From positions 744,001 through 808,000 of the forward strand of contig JAJNPV010000037.1 of assembly GCA_021155195.1 (NCBI GenBank): a DNA stretch of 64,000 bases, written 5' to 3'. Positions within the stretch are counted from its first letter, which is position 1. Every line of letters begins with the position of its first letter. A program made the position numbers and the translations under genes. Positions 46,062 through 55,252 of this stretch are shown piece after piece. Origin of the DNA: Ohtaekwangia sp. (lineage in GTDB: Bacteria; Bacteroidota; Bacteroidia; Cytophagales; Cyclobacteriaceae). A model generated the notes under the pieces. That model saw only the letters and a program-made list of their open reading frames with translations, was not told the DNA's origin and did not search any database.

Positions 46062-46616
46062 TCAATTATGATATCTTGTAGTTATTACTCGAAAAATTGA
46101 AATTGCTATCCATAACAAAATACCTATATAAGCCCATGTTTTTTGCCTTGAAAATGGAGTAGTTTGATCAACATATTCACCTGGCTTGTTTAATATTATG
46201 AATTTTAACCTATTACAATCCCACAATAACAAGTAAATATTTCCAAGAAGCATTAACGATGTAACACTCAAAATTTCAGGTGACTGGAAATATGTAGTAA
46301 GGATAAAAATGCTAAGCATAATTGGGAAATATATGACGGCACCAAGCGTGCTAAAAGTTTGAGACATAAGAAAAAATCCCGCTATAAATTGTGCCCATCC
46401 AATAAAATGCCAATAAAAACCAGAACGATACATAGTCTCTAAAAGATGAGGTAACGAATTGATAGGTGCATTCTCAGCCGATTCGGGTGTAAATCTTATT
46501 CCTCGAATTTTTAAAATACTTGCCCAAACGAAGGCACTCCCGAGCAGGTATCGAACAAAAATTGTGAATATCTGGAAGGGCTTAAGTAGTTTCAATCTGA
46601 ATAAAAACTTCTCCAT
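46062..46616 (-). CDS. DoxX/MauE-like membrane protein
   Basis: 184 residues from the ATG at 46616; a TTG 18 bases upstream is also in frame. Four membrane segments (about 15-40, 65-90, 93-135, 150-175), with RYLLGSAFVWASILKIRG as the DoxX-type first helix and FIGWAQFIAGFFL as the next. DoxX-like proteins act in redox or sulfur chemistry or quinone-linked transport; no partner is visible here. The gene is more AT-rich than its neighbours and borders a dyad-rich, gene-poor stretch, so it may have been acquired. Confidence 0.72.
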   Translation of the reverse strand: MEKFLFRLKLLKPFQIFTIFVRYLLGSAFVWASILKIRGIRFTPESAENAPINSLPHLLETMYRSGFYWHFIGWAQFIAGFFLMSQTFSTLGAVIYFPIMLSIFILTTYFQSPEILSVTSLMLLGNIYLLLWDCNRLKFIILNKPGEYVDQTTPFSRQKTWAYIGILLWIAISIFRVITTRYHN

Positions 46617-47030
46617 TATCTCTATAATTAGCAAGGTGATATAAAATGACGTACAACATTCGTATATGTTACGTTGTGGGGATAGAAAGTTAATAATCTG
46701 TTACCATGGTTCGTGTCCCACGAACCATGGAACCTGCGAGGTTAGGAAATGGTCGCTGTTGGTTTTCTGGTCATGACGTAAATTAGATAAAACGCAACCA
46801 CCCAAATTAGCGAAGCGGATATCCACCTATTTCTCAGCGGAGTCTTCGCGAGCTGATTGCAAAAAAATGTGCGTAGTTATTGGTTATCAAAAATAGTCAA
46901 ATCACGGAGTCCGAAGCGAGACTCCGCGAGGAAACAGGATTGTAGCTCGAATTTTTTACTTAGAAACCCTTACTAGGTGATGTTGTGCAACAGCTACCAG
47001 TGTTGTGCGTAGTGGCTCGTTCCCAAGATC
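46617..47030. other. gene-poor region with dyads and repeated motifs
   Basis: No protein gene is supported here. It contains a perfect 12-base stem with a 3-base loop (CCATGGTTCGTG, TCC, CACGAACCATGG; 46704-46730). A second hairpin is CGGAGTC/GACTCCG (46905-46926). The direct pair GAGTCTTCGCGAG (46840-46852) and GAGACTCCGCGAG (46918-46930) matches at 11 of 13 positions. The GTTGTGC motif occurs at 46982 and 47002. The density of such elements is much higher than in the rest of the window. Confidence 0.5.
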
Positions 47031-47372
47031 TCATTCTAGCCCGTATTCTTTGTTGAGATCAAGTCGAAAATGTCCCTTTACGCTTTCTTTTTTCAATTCT
47101 ACAATGATAACTACAAATGTATTTGAATTGTCAGTCGGTAATAGAACATGATCAAATGTTCCCTTGTCGTTTCTGCTTACCATCTCAATCAGTTGATTCT
47201 CGTAAACGTATTTCGATACTTCTTTGTCTTTTGTCAGTAGTTCAACGTACGGCCAAATGTCAACCGTTGGTTCGGCTGTCGTTGTCACGTCAACCATCTT
47301 GTCGGTCATTGTTTCCTTGTATTCTTTCTCTGTCAGTATTGTCGTCATCGTCCAAGAGCCATTACGCACAAC
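47002..47372. repeat. inverted repeats flanking an orphan gene
   Basis: GTTGTGCGTAGTGGCTC (47002-47018) and GAGCCATTACGCACAAC (47356-47372) are reverse complements with one mismatch in 17. They bracket the small gene at 47031-47348. A third GTTGTGC lies at 46982. This looks like a mobile cassette or a small non-autonomous element, but no recombinase or target duplication is seen. Confidence 0.5.
47031..47348 (-). CDS. orphan small hypothetical protein
   Basis: 105 residues from the ATG at 47348 (the frame opens 21 bases further upstream with GTG, inside the flanking repeat). No signal peptide is seen. The second half has regular beta-strand and charged patterns (KYVYENQLIEMVSRNDKGTFDHVLL, TFVVIIVELKKESVKGHFRLDLN), which look coding. 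I recognise no family. Almost all of it lies between the two inverted repeats, which suggests it moves or was gained as a unit. Confidence 0.6.
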   Translation of the reverse strand: MTTILTEKEYKETMTDKMVDVTTTAEPTVDIWPYVELLTKDKEVSKYVYENQLIEMVSRNDKGTFDHVLLPTDNSNTFVVIIVELKKESVKGHFRLDLNKEYGLE

Positions 47373-47377
47373 GTCTC

Positions 47378-47399
47378 AATATCAACAATTGTTGATATT
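47378..47399. promoter_or_regulatory. perfect 22-base palindrome
   Basis: AATATCAACAATTGTTGATATT is a perfect palindrome without a loop, located upstream of the orphan gene and beside the inverted repeat. It could be a dimeric-regulator site or part of a mobile element end. No T-run follows, so it is not a clear terminator. Confidence 0.4.
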
Positions 47400-47431
47400 T
47401 CCTATATAGCAAAGTAGGGTAAAAAGTGTGT

Positions 47432-47471
47432 AATATCACCTAAATTCAAAGAATTTAGGTGATATTCTTTT
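47432..47471. terminator. strong hairpin at the 3' end of the PurF-like gene
   Basis: AATATCACCTAAATTC, loop AAA, GAATTTAGGTGATATT: a perfect 16-base stem at 47432-47466. A short T-run follows on the plus strand, and a T-run (about 47421-47425) lies a few bases beyond on the minus strand. It probably ends the minus-strand PurF-like transcript. Confidence 0.75.
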
Positions 47472-47494
47472 TGTATACATTTATGAATGGACTT

Positions 47495-49378
47495 TTAATA
47501 AGCCCTTACCAACTTCCCTTCCAGGTAATTTACAAACGAGCGATTCACTACGCGCATACCACCTGGTGTTGGGTAATTGCCGGTAAAATACCAATCGCCT
47601 GAGTGACCGGGAATGGCCTTATGTAAATTGTCAACGGTTTGAAAGAGTACTTCCAACTCGGCTTTCATGCCTGTTGGTCGCACGATGTCCGTTATCTTTT
47701 CGGAGATTTCTTCGTACTTGAATTGGTTATATAATCGCTGCACGTGGTTGGTGGCAACGGCATCTTGTTCGGCCTGGCGGCACTGCTCATATACTTCGCC
47801 CAATAGATATTCTTTGCCTTGTTCTTTCAGTAATTGAATCATGGCACGAAAGGCAACAAAGTCGCCCATCTTACTCATATCAATTCCATAACAATCCGGG
47901 AAACGGATTTGTGGAGCAGAAGAAACAACTACTATCTTTTTCGGATTCAACCGATCAAGCATTTTTAAAATACTTTTCTCCAACGTGGTGCCACGCACAA
48001 TCGAATCGTCAATCACTACCAACGTGTCTTTGCCTTTGTTCACCACTTCGTAAGTCGTGTCGTACACATGGGCAACCATATCATCGCGATGATCGTCATC
48101 GGTAATAAAGGTTCTTAGCTTAACATCTTTAATAACTATTTTTTCAATCCGTGGCCGGAACGAAAGAATATCATCCAATGAATCAACCGAAGGCTTTGAG
48201 TCAATGATTATATCTTTCTGTTTGCTGATCAGGTAATCTTCAATGCCCGACATCATACCCATAAAGGCGGTTTCGGCTGTGTTGGGAATGTACGAGAAGA
48301 TGGTATTCTTTAAATCAAAGTTGATTGCTTTGAGTACCTGAGGTACTAACAGTCTGCCAAGTTGTTTTCGTTCCTGATAAATTTCAGGATCGGTGCCGCG
48401 CGAAAAATATACGCGCTCAAAACTACATGAAGTTTTCTCAAAAGGTTTTAAAATTTCCTGCTGCTCGTATTCACCATTTTTATTAATGATCAACGCGTTG
48501 CCGGGCTTTATCTCTTTAATTTGAGAGTAGTTAACATTGAACGCTGTTTTTATGGCGGGCTTCTCGGAAGCCACTACCACAATCTCGTCATCGGCATAAT
48601 AATAAGCAGGACGAATGCCTGATGGATCGCGCACAACAAAGGCTGAGCCTGATCCCGTAAGGCCGGCCATGGTATAGCCCCCATCAAAATCTTTGCACGC
48701 TCTCCTTAACAAGCGGGCAAGGTCCAATTCATTTTCAATGATGTCTGATACTTCCTTATTGGTGTACTTGTCTTTATATTTTTCGAACAGGTTCTGAACT
48801 TCTAAATCCAGGAAGTGACCAATTTTTTCCATCACGGTTACCGTGTCAACTTTATCTTTCGGATGCTGACCTAACTCAACCAGAATATTGAAGAGTTCAT
48901 CCACATTAGTCATGTTGAAGTTACCGGCCATCACCAGGTTGCGGCTGCGCCAGTTATTTTGACGCAGGAACGGATGCACATTTTCGATGCTATTGATACC
49001 ATGAGTTCCATAACGCAAATGACCCAGCCACAATTCGCCACTAAAGGCAAGGTTTTCCTTTAGCCAACTTTCGTCATAGAATTTTTCTTTTCCTGCTTTT
49101 TGAGCCTTCTGATATTTTTTTCCAATTTTTTTAAATAAGGATGCCACAGGTTGGGCTTTAACAGACCGGTAGCGGCTGAAGAAACGGAACCCCGGTTTTT
49201 GATCAATTTTTATGTTGGCAATTCCAGCTCCGTCCTGTCCCCGATTGTGTTGTTTTTCCATCAGGATATACATCTTATTCATGGCATAGGTAGGGCCATA
49301 TTTATCTATGTAAAAGGAAAGTGGCTTTCGCAAACGAATGAGGGCTATACCGCATTCATGAAGGATGGAATCACTCAT
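47495..49378 (-). CDS. amidophosphoribosyltransferase-like protein, long Bacteroidota form
   Basis: 627 residues. The N-terminal glutamine amidotransferase class-II domain has C9 in LHECGIALIRL, so an 8-residue leader must be removed to expose the nucleophile. EKQHNRGQDGAG and HLRYGTHG follow. The phosphoribosyltransferase domain carries the PRPP loop VVIDDSIVRGTT. Canonical PurF has about 470-510 residues; the extra length lies in insertions at about 65-105 and near the C-terminus. Bacteroidota commonly carry this long form beside a normal PurF, so whether it makes phosphoribosylamine here is not certain. No other purine gene is near. Confidence 0.82.
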   Translation of the reverse strand: MSDSILHECGIALIRLRKPLSFYIDKYGPTYAMNKMYILMEKQHNRGQDGAGIANIKIDQKPGFRFFSRYRSVKAQPVASLFKKIGKKYQKAQKAGKEKFYDESWLKENLAFSGELWLGHLRYGTHGINSIENVHPFLRQNNWRSRNLVMAGNFNMTNVDELFNILVELGQHPKDKVDTVTVMEKIGHFLDLEVQNLFEKYKDKYTNKEVSDIIENELDLARLLRRACKDFDGGYTMAGLTGSGSAFVVRDPSGIRPAYYYADDEIVVVASEKPAIKTAFNVNYSQIKEIKPGNALIINKNGEYEQQEILKPFEKTSCSFERVYFSRGTDPEIYQERKQLGRLLVPQVLKAINFDLKNTIFSYIPNTAETAFMGMMSGIEDYLISKQKDIIIDSKPSVDSLDDILSFRPRIEKIVIKDVKLRTFITDDDHRDDMVAHVYDTTYEVVNKGKDTLVVIDDSIVRGTTLEKSILKMLDRLNPKKIVVVSSAPQIRFPDCYGIDMSKMGDFVAFRAMIQLLKEQGKEYLLGEVYEQCRQAEQDAVATNHVQRLYNQFKYEEISEKITDIVRPTGMKAELEVLFQTVDNLHKAIPGHSGDWYFTGNYPTPGGMRVVNRSFVNYLEGKLVRAY

Positions 49379-49449
49379 AGCTTCTAAAATTCAAGTTAGC
49401 CTTTACCCAGTAGTCTACTGCCCGTGCTGAAGCCTGTGAGTAAACAGTT

Positions 49450-50925
49450 TTAAAGTACAAAGGTAATCTGATTAATCCATCCCATCAACCCACCGGGGAT
49501 TAAGAAAAAATAGATTAGAACTATAACCAGCAGGAGGTGGAAAAGATTGCCGGAACGGGAGGTTTTTATCGGAATAATTTCCGTTGCGGGTTCCTTCAAA
49601 AACAGGAGGTAAGGTATTTTTAAATAATAAAAGAGTGCTATTACCGTGTTGATTAACCCCACACCGAAAAGGATCAACAACACAATAGAAGTAGAATCCT
49701 GATAGGAAGTCCATAGGGAACTAAAAATTAAAAGTTTGGCCGTAAACCCGGCTGTGGGTGGCAAGCCAGTGAGGGCAATCATTCCTAATAACAAGGCAAA
49801 GGCTGGGAAGAAAGAAATTCGGCCCAAGCCTGAAAAGTTATTCATCGATTGGATGTCTATAGAATTTTCGAATTGATGGAGTACGGCAAATACTAAAAAA
49901 TTCATGACCAGGAAAATGGCCGCATAAAACATTATAAAGTGAATTCCTTCCATGCTCATGGTGGCAAGCCCTATTAATAAAAACCCTGATTGTGCAATAG
50001 ACGAGTAGGCTAGCATCCGTTTAGGATTTGTTTGCGCTAGGGCGGATAGATTACCAACCACTATTGAAACGATTGCGATTACCGAAACAATGGTAGACCA
50101 CGGCAATGCCGACTGACCGAAGAGATTTAACGCCAGCACCATTTTAATAAAAATCGCAAGACCCGCCAGCTTAGGTACCACCGATAGAAAGGCAACCACT
50201 GGCGTGGGAGCCGATTCATAAACGTCAGGAGCCCACAGGTGAAATGGAACTGCTGCGATTTTAAACAAGAGGCCAGCAAGTATTAGAAAAGAGGCTACGA
50301 AAAGTAATGGAGCCTTTGAATCAATGAGGGCTTCTATAAATTGATTGGATGAAAAATCAAGGGTGCTACTCAATCCATAAATCAATGAGATTCCATAAAT
50401 CATGCAAGCGGTGGCCACTGTTCCAAACAAAAAGTATTTTAAACTTCCTTCCGCACTTTTTCTATCGAACGCAAAACCTGCAAGCATGTAAGAGGGTAGT
50501 GAAATCAGTTCCAGTGAAAGCACAACCATCACAAAGTTCATACTCATCGCCAAGAGGCAGGCGCCTAGCAGAATAGCATTGATAAGAATTACGTATTCCG
50601 AAAAGGTGTTTTCCTTTTTTTGTGTTGAGAGGAGGACGGTTAAAAATCCACCCGCAAAGAATAGCAGTTTAAAGAATGCTGAGAAATCATCCAATCGCAT
50701 CATTCCACCAAACAAAGAAACAGGTTGAGGTGGCCAGGTCTGTAGGATCAGAAAAAAAGAAAGGAGATAGCTTGCTAATGAAAAAATAATGAGGATGGTC
50801 TGCTTATTTTTTTTGAGGATCAATCCGAGCAAAAGCGAAATGACCAGAGAGGAGACAAGAACCAGCTCAGGTAACAGATGTCCTGCACTTTCTGAAATTC
50901 CGGTAAGTTGTTCCTTCAATTCCAT
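49450..50925 (-). CDS. nuoN: NADH-quinone oxidoreductase subunit N
   Basis: 491 residues, about 14 membrane helices, antiporter-like subunit of complex I. LIKIAAVPFHLWAPDVYESAPTPVVAFLS carries the conserved Lys and the PFHLWAPDVYEGAP signature. It pumps protons in the membrane arm. It is the last gene of the nuo run, 4 bases after nuoM. Confidence 0.93.
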   Translation of the reverse strand: MELKEQLTGISESAGHLLPELVLVSSLVISLLLGLILKKNKQTILIIFSLASYLLSFFLILQTWPPQPVSLFGGMMRLDDFSAFFKLLFFAGGFLTVLLSTQKKENTFSEYVILINAILLGACLLAMSMNFVMVVLSLELISLPSYMLAGFAFDRKSAEGSLKYFLFGTVATACMIYGISLIYGLSSTLDFSSNQFIEALIDSKAPLLFVASFLILAGLLFKIAAVPFHLWAPDVYESAPTPVVAFLSVVPKLAGLAIFIKMVLALNLFGQSALPWSTIVSVIAIVSIVVGNLSALAQTNPKRMLAYSSIAQSGFLLIGLATMSMEGIHFIMFYAAIFLVMNFLVFAVLHQFENSIDIQSMNNFSGLGRISFFPAFALLLGMIALTGLPPTAGFTAKLLIFSSLWTSYQDSTSIVLLILFGVGLINTVIALFYYLKIPYLLFLKEPATEIIPIKTSRSGNLFHLLLVIVLIYFFLIPGGLMGWINQITFVL

Positions 50926-50929
50926 CGGG

Positions 50930-52525
50930 CTAATGAATTAATGTATGGCCAGATTGAAAGAGATTGTTTACAAACTCAGTTGCAAAGGGGTTTATATAAT
51001 TTAAGAGTTGCTGTGGAAGGATTCCAAAGACCAGGACAGCCAGCGCTAAAGGAAGCAACATGGTATACTCCCGACTATCAAGATCGGTTAAGTTACCGTT
51101 AACATTCTTAACTGAGAACGGCCCATAAAACATACGCTGGATTGTCCAGAGGTAATAGGCAGCACCAAGTAGTAAACCCAAGGTTGCAGTGATGGCCATC
51201 CATGTTGGGATCAGCCCGTTTACTGAAGAGGATTGAAAGGCTCCGAAGAATATCATGACTTCGCCCATAAATCCGGCAAAGCCGGGTAAGCCCATCGATG
51301 CAAAGAATGCGATCAACACAAAAGCAGAGTAACTGCGCATTTTGCTCGCAAGTCCGGAATAGTTTCCAATCATCCGATCTCCGGTGCGATCATATAACAC
51401 GCCCGCAAGTAAGAACAGCATCGCAGAAATTATTCCATGACTGAACATTTGATACACGGCTCCGGTAACTCCTTCAACCGTGGCTGATGCAATGCCTAGT
51501 AGCACAAACCCCATGTGAGAAACTGAAGAGTAAGCAATTAATCGTTTTAAATCTTTTGATGAAAGTGCATTGAGTGCACCATAGATAATTGAAATCAAAC
51601 CTGCCAGGCCGACAAACCAACTAAAATGTATGGCTGCATCAGGGAAAATTGGATAAGCGAAACGCAGCAATCCATACGCTCCAAATTTTAAAAGCAGCGC
51701 AGCAAGAATAACAGAGATAGGAGTAGGGGCTTCTACATGGGCATCAGGCAACCAGGTGTGAAAAGGAACTGCAGGAAGTTTGATGATGAAACCAATAAAC
51801 AATAAAAGGAAAGCCCAATATCGAAATGAAAACGAGCCTAATAGTTTTGTTGAATCCAGTGAGAGTAGAGAATCAGGAATCAGGTTATTTAAATCGTGCA
51901 TGTGCAGCACATTGAAGGTATGTACGATTCGATCGGAGGACTCAGGAGTCTTTACAGAGATGTAGAGCGTAACAATTACAATGAGAATCAAAATTGATCC
52001 TAACAGTGTGTAAAGAAAAAATTTAATGGATGCGTATTCTCGTTTCACCCCACCCCAAATCCCAATCAGGAAATACATGGGCAGTAACATGAATTCGAAG
52101 AACACATAAAAGAGTAAGAAGTCCAGCGCGCAAAAACTTCCGATGATGGCTCCATTAAGAATAAGCAACAGCACAAAATATCCTTTGCGATTCTTTTCGA
52201 TGGTCCAGGAGGAGATCGTAGCAATCAATAAAATAAATACCGACAATGCCACCATGGAAAGACTGAGCCCATCGAGTGCTACAAAATACTCAGCCTGAAG
52301 TAATCCCCACGATCCGAGATCAATAGAGATCCAGGGAATCTTTTCAATGAGTTGAAATCCACCTTCGTAGTTATACTGTGATAGAATCAGTAAGAGAACA
52401 ATCACTTGTGCGATGCTAACACCCAGTGCAATAGAGCGAAAACTGTTGCCAAGTCGCGAAGAAATAAGCAGGGCAAGCAAGGCTGTGCCGATGGGAATGA
52501 ATATGAGAAGTGAAAGCAAGTACAT
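50930..52525 (-). CDS. nuoM: NADH-quinone oxidoreductase subunit M
   Basis: 531 residues from the ATG at 52525, which overlaps the nuoL stop by one base (TAATG); the frame opens 48 bases upstream inside nuoL. About 14 membrane helices. The signature FIIKLPAVPFHTWLPDAHVEAPTPISVILAA with its conserved Lys marks an antiporter-like proton-pumping subunit. Confidence 0.94.
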   Translation of the reverse strand: MYLLSLLIFIPIGTALLALLISSRLGNSFRSIALGVSIAQVIVLLLILSQYNYEGGFQLIEKIPWISIDLGSWGLLQAEYFVALDGLSLSMVALSVFILLIATISSWTIEKNRKGYFVLLLILNGAIIGSFCALDFLLFYVFFEFMLLPMYFLIGIWGGVKREYASIKFFLYTLLGSILILIVIVTLYISVKTPESSDRIVHTFNVLHMHDLNNLIPDSLLSLDSTKLLGSFSFRYWAFLLLFIGFIIKLPAVPFHTWLPDAHVEAPTPISVILAALLLKFGAYGLLRFAYPIFPDAAIHFSWFVGLAGLISIIYGALNALSSKDLKRLIAYSSVSHMGFVLLGIASATVEGVTGAVYQMFSHGIISAMLFLLAGVLYDRTGDRMIGNYSGLASKMRSYSAFVLIAFFASMGLPGFAGFMGEVMIFFGAFQSSSVNGLIPTWMAITATLGLLLGAAYYLWTIQRMFYGPFSVKNVNGNLTDLDSREYTMLLPLALAVLVFGILPQQLLNYINPFATEFVNNLFQSGHTLIH

Positions 52526-54444
52526 TAATATAAAATCCAAACTATAAAAATAACGAGCCCAGCCATAGCCCACAGCAAGTACGACTGAATTTTTCCATTT
52601 GCCAAAGAGCGGGTCATGGCACCAACCCCTTTTGCTGAGTAAGCGACTCCATCCACAAAACCATCTACCAGGTAGCGATCAGCCCAGCCCGTGACGTGCG
52701 CAAACGTAACTTGTAAATAAGTCATTCCGTGAATGAAAGAATCAATAAGTTTATCAACCCATTTTGTTGATTCCGATAATTTTAAAGTCAATACAGAAAA
52801 ATAATTTGAAACCCCATCTAAATAGTGATGGGGAGTAATCAGTTTCTGGTTTTTTACTTCCTGATTCTTATAGATATAAAATGCTACTGCTAAAGAAATC
52901 ACAATCAATCCAGTGGATACCAATGAGATTATAGAATTAGTGGTTGGGTATGATTGCAGCAACACATTGATGGCAGAGGAGAGATGGATTGGACTTAGTG
53001 AAGATAGTATAGCCAATGAACCGATAGCCAACACAATCAAAGGTATGCGCATGATGACAGGAACTTCTTCAACGGTATGTTCATGCTGTGGTTTGCTAAA
53101 GAAGATAAACCAGATTAATCGAAATGTATAGATAGGAGTAAGTAGGGTGACAGCCCACGCACTGCTCATTACAATCCATCGCCACGAAAATTCATTTCCT
53201 GCCCACATGGTCATTTGAGTCACAATGAATTCCTTAGAAACAAATCCCGAAGTAAAAGGAATCCCCGCAAGAGCAGCCGCACAAATGGCAAATGAAATGA
53301 ACGTAATGGGCAGCTTTTTTCTTAGCCCACCCATGTTGCGTATATCCTGCACATCCAAGTTGCTTTGATGACTTTGATGCGTGGCATGAATGATAGCACC
53401 TGCCCCTAAGAACAATCCGGCTTTAAAGAATGCATGATGAAGCAAATGAAAATATCCGCCTTGAGCGGCACCTGCACCCATCGCCATCACCATTAATCCT
53501 AATTGAGAAATGGTTGAGTAAGCCAGTATTTTTTTTATATCAAATTGAAACAGGGCGCCTATTGCTCCTACAAGCGTAGTAATAGAGCCAGTAATCGCGA
53601 TACCCATTAAAACATCTTCGGTAAAAAGATTGCTGATGCGCATCAATAGAAAAACTCCGGCCGCCACCATGGTAGCTGCATGAATTAATGCAGAGACAGG
53701 AGTTGGTCCTTCCATGGCATCGGGCAACCAATTGAACAATGGAAATTGTGCCGACTTACCAATCACGCCTATAAAAATGCAAACGCCAGCGGCAGTTAAC
53801 CAAAACGTGGGGATGCTTAATAAATTAGGATCTGCTATTTCAAGGGTGCCAGATAGCGACCAAAGAATGATGAGCCCGATTAAAAATCCGATGTCGCCAA
53901 TTTTATTCAACAAGAATGCTTTTGTTGCAGCTTTAATAGCCGATGGCTTTTCCTGATAATGTGCGATTAAGCGATAGGAGCTAACACCTACCAATTCCCA
54001 AAAAATAAATGTGATTAACAAGTTGCTGCTCATTACCAACCCCAACATGGCAAACGTAAAAAAACCGAGCATTCCAAAGTATCGCGCCTGATGTTGATCT
54101 TCGGCCATGTACCCGATGGAGAATAGATGCACAAGGAATGAGACAACGATTACAATCGGCATCATAATGCTTGCATCGCTATCGAGTAAAATGCTAAATG
54201 CTATTTCTTTTTGGTTGAGCGTAAACCATATCCATGAATAGCTCACCTCAGTAGAAATGTTGACCTGAAAGAAAAGAACGAATGCAAGTACAGAGGCAAT
54301 CAACAAAAGCACACTGCTTATCAAAGGGGCAAGCCAACCAATTTTTTCTTTAATCAAAAAACAACTGAGTGAAGCAAACAGGGGAATCCCCAACACAGCG
54401 AGTGTAAGCCAAAGTGTAAAATAATTTTCTGCTACAGTTGTCAA
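52525..54444 (-). CDS. nuoL: NADH-quinone oxidoreductase subunit L
   Basis: 639 residues, about 16 membrane helices with the long amphipathic lateral helix near the C-terminus. GKSAQFPLFNWLPDAMEGPTPVSALIHAATMVAAGVFL is the subunit signature. The start is TTG (54444) and forms TTGA with the nuoK stop; the next in-frame ATG is far inside the protein, so TTG is almost certainly used. Confidence 0.94.
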   Translation of the reverse strand: MTTVAENYFTLWLTLAVLGIPLFASLSCFLIKEKIGWLAPLISSVLLLIASVLAFVLFFQVNISTEVSYSWIWFTLNQKEIAFSILLDSDASIMMPIVIVVSFLVHLFSIGYMAEDQHQARYFGMLGFFTFAMLGLVMSSNLLITFIFWELVGVSSYRLIAHYQEKPSAIKAATKAFLLNKIGDIGFLIGLIILWSLSGTLEIADPNLLSIPTFWLTAAGVCIFIGVIGKSAQFPLFNWLPDAMEGPTPVSALIHAATMVAAGVFLLMRISNLFTEDVLMGIAITGSITTLVGAIGALFQFDIKKILAYSTISQLGLMVMAMGAGAAQGGYFHLLHHAFFKAGLFLGAGAIIHATHQSHQSNLDVQDIRNMGGLRKKLPITFISFAICAAALAGIPFTSGFVSKEFIVTQMTMWAGNEFSWRWIVMSSAWAVTLLTPIYTFRLIWFIFFSKPQHEHTVEEVPVIMRIPLIVLAIGSLAILSSLSPIHLSSAINVLLQSYPTTNSIISLVSTGLIVISLAVAFYIYKNQEVKNQKLITPHHYLDGVSNYFSVLTLKLSESTKWVDKLIDSFIHGMTYLQVTFAHVTGWADRYLVDGFVDGVAYSAKGVGAMTRSLANGKIQSYLLWAMAGLVIFIVWILY

Positions 54445-54749
54445 TTTTTTTCTTTTAGATCACTGATTTGATCGGGCACTGAAGTATGATAATAGTGATA
54501 TGCTTTTAAAATAATGGCAATGCCCACAACCGCTTCACACACCGCTACAATGATGATGAACAAAGCAAAGAGTTGTCCGCCCATTCCTTTTTTTTGAAAA
54601 TTGAAAAGCACCAGATTAAGATTGGCGGCATTAAGCATAAGCTCTATGCCCATCAACACCACAATGGCATTCTTTTTTGTTACGGCTATTAGTAAGCCTG
54701 AGCAAAAAAGAAATGCACTCAAAAAGAAAAGCAAATCTGGTTTACTCAT
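54441..54749 (-). CDS. nuoK: NADH-quinone oxidoreductase subunit K
   Basis: 102 residues, three membrane helices, with the conserved Glu residues in GIELMLNAANLNLV and in ALFIIIVAVCEAVVGIAI. It links the quinone site to the antiporter-like subunits. It overlaps nuoJ and nuoL by 4 bases each. Confidence 0.95.
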   Translation of the reverse strand: MSKPDLLFFLSAFLFCSGLLIAVTKKNAIVVLMGIELMLNAANLNLVLFNFQKKGMGGQLFALFIIIVAVCEAVVGIAIILKAYHYYHTSVPDQISDLKEKN

Positions 54750-55252
54750 GATTTTGCTTTTTTAAATGACGAGGCGGTTAATGCAGCACCCACTAGACAG
54801 ACAAGTAACAGTACTCCACTGATCTCAAAAGGTGCAGCATAGGCACTCATTAATTCAATGCCTATTTTGCTCGTGTGATTTCCGGTACTCAAATCATTTT
54901 GAACTGCAGGTATGGTCGAGTTTTGAAAAGCAATTACAAGAACTGTTAAAAGTGAACCGGTGACTAAAATGCCTGGTATCCAGTTATCGGATTTACTTTC
55001 AAATGATTTTCCTGCAATCCGATTGGTGAGCATGATTCCAAAAATCATAAGTACTAATACACCTCCGGCATAAATGAGCAATTGTGTTACTGCTAAAAAT
55101 TCAGCTTGCAGCAATCCAAAAATTCCGGATACTGAAATAAGACAGGTGAGCAAAGCCAGTGCTGAATAAAACACATTGCGATTTAAGAGTATTACCAACA
55201 CACTCACTATCGAAAATCCAATGAAGAGATATAGGATTACTTCCTGCATCAT
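54746..55252 (-). CDS. nuoJ: NADH-quinone oxidoreductase subunit J
   Basis: 168 residues, five membrane helices, with the LLQAEFLAVTQLLIYAGGVLVLMIFGIML segment typical of subunit J, including the pi-bulge helix. Two ATG codons start the frame. It overlaps nuoI and nuoK by 4 bases each. Confidence 0.94.
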   Translation of the reverse strand: MMQEVILYLFIGFSIVSVLVILLNRNVFYSALALLTCLISVSGIFGLLQAEFLAVTQLLIYAGGVLVLMIFGIMLTNRIAGKSFESKSDNWIPGILVTGSLLTVLVIAFQNSTIPAVQNDLSTGNHTSKIGIELMSAYAAPFEISGVLLLVCLVGAALTASSFKKAKS

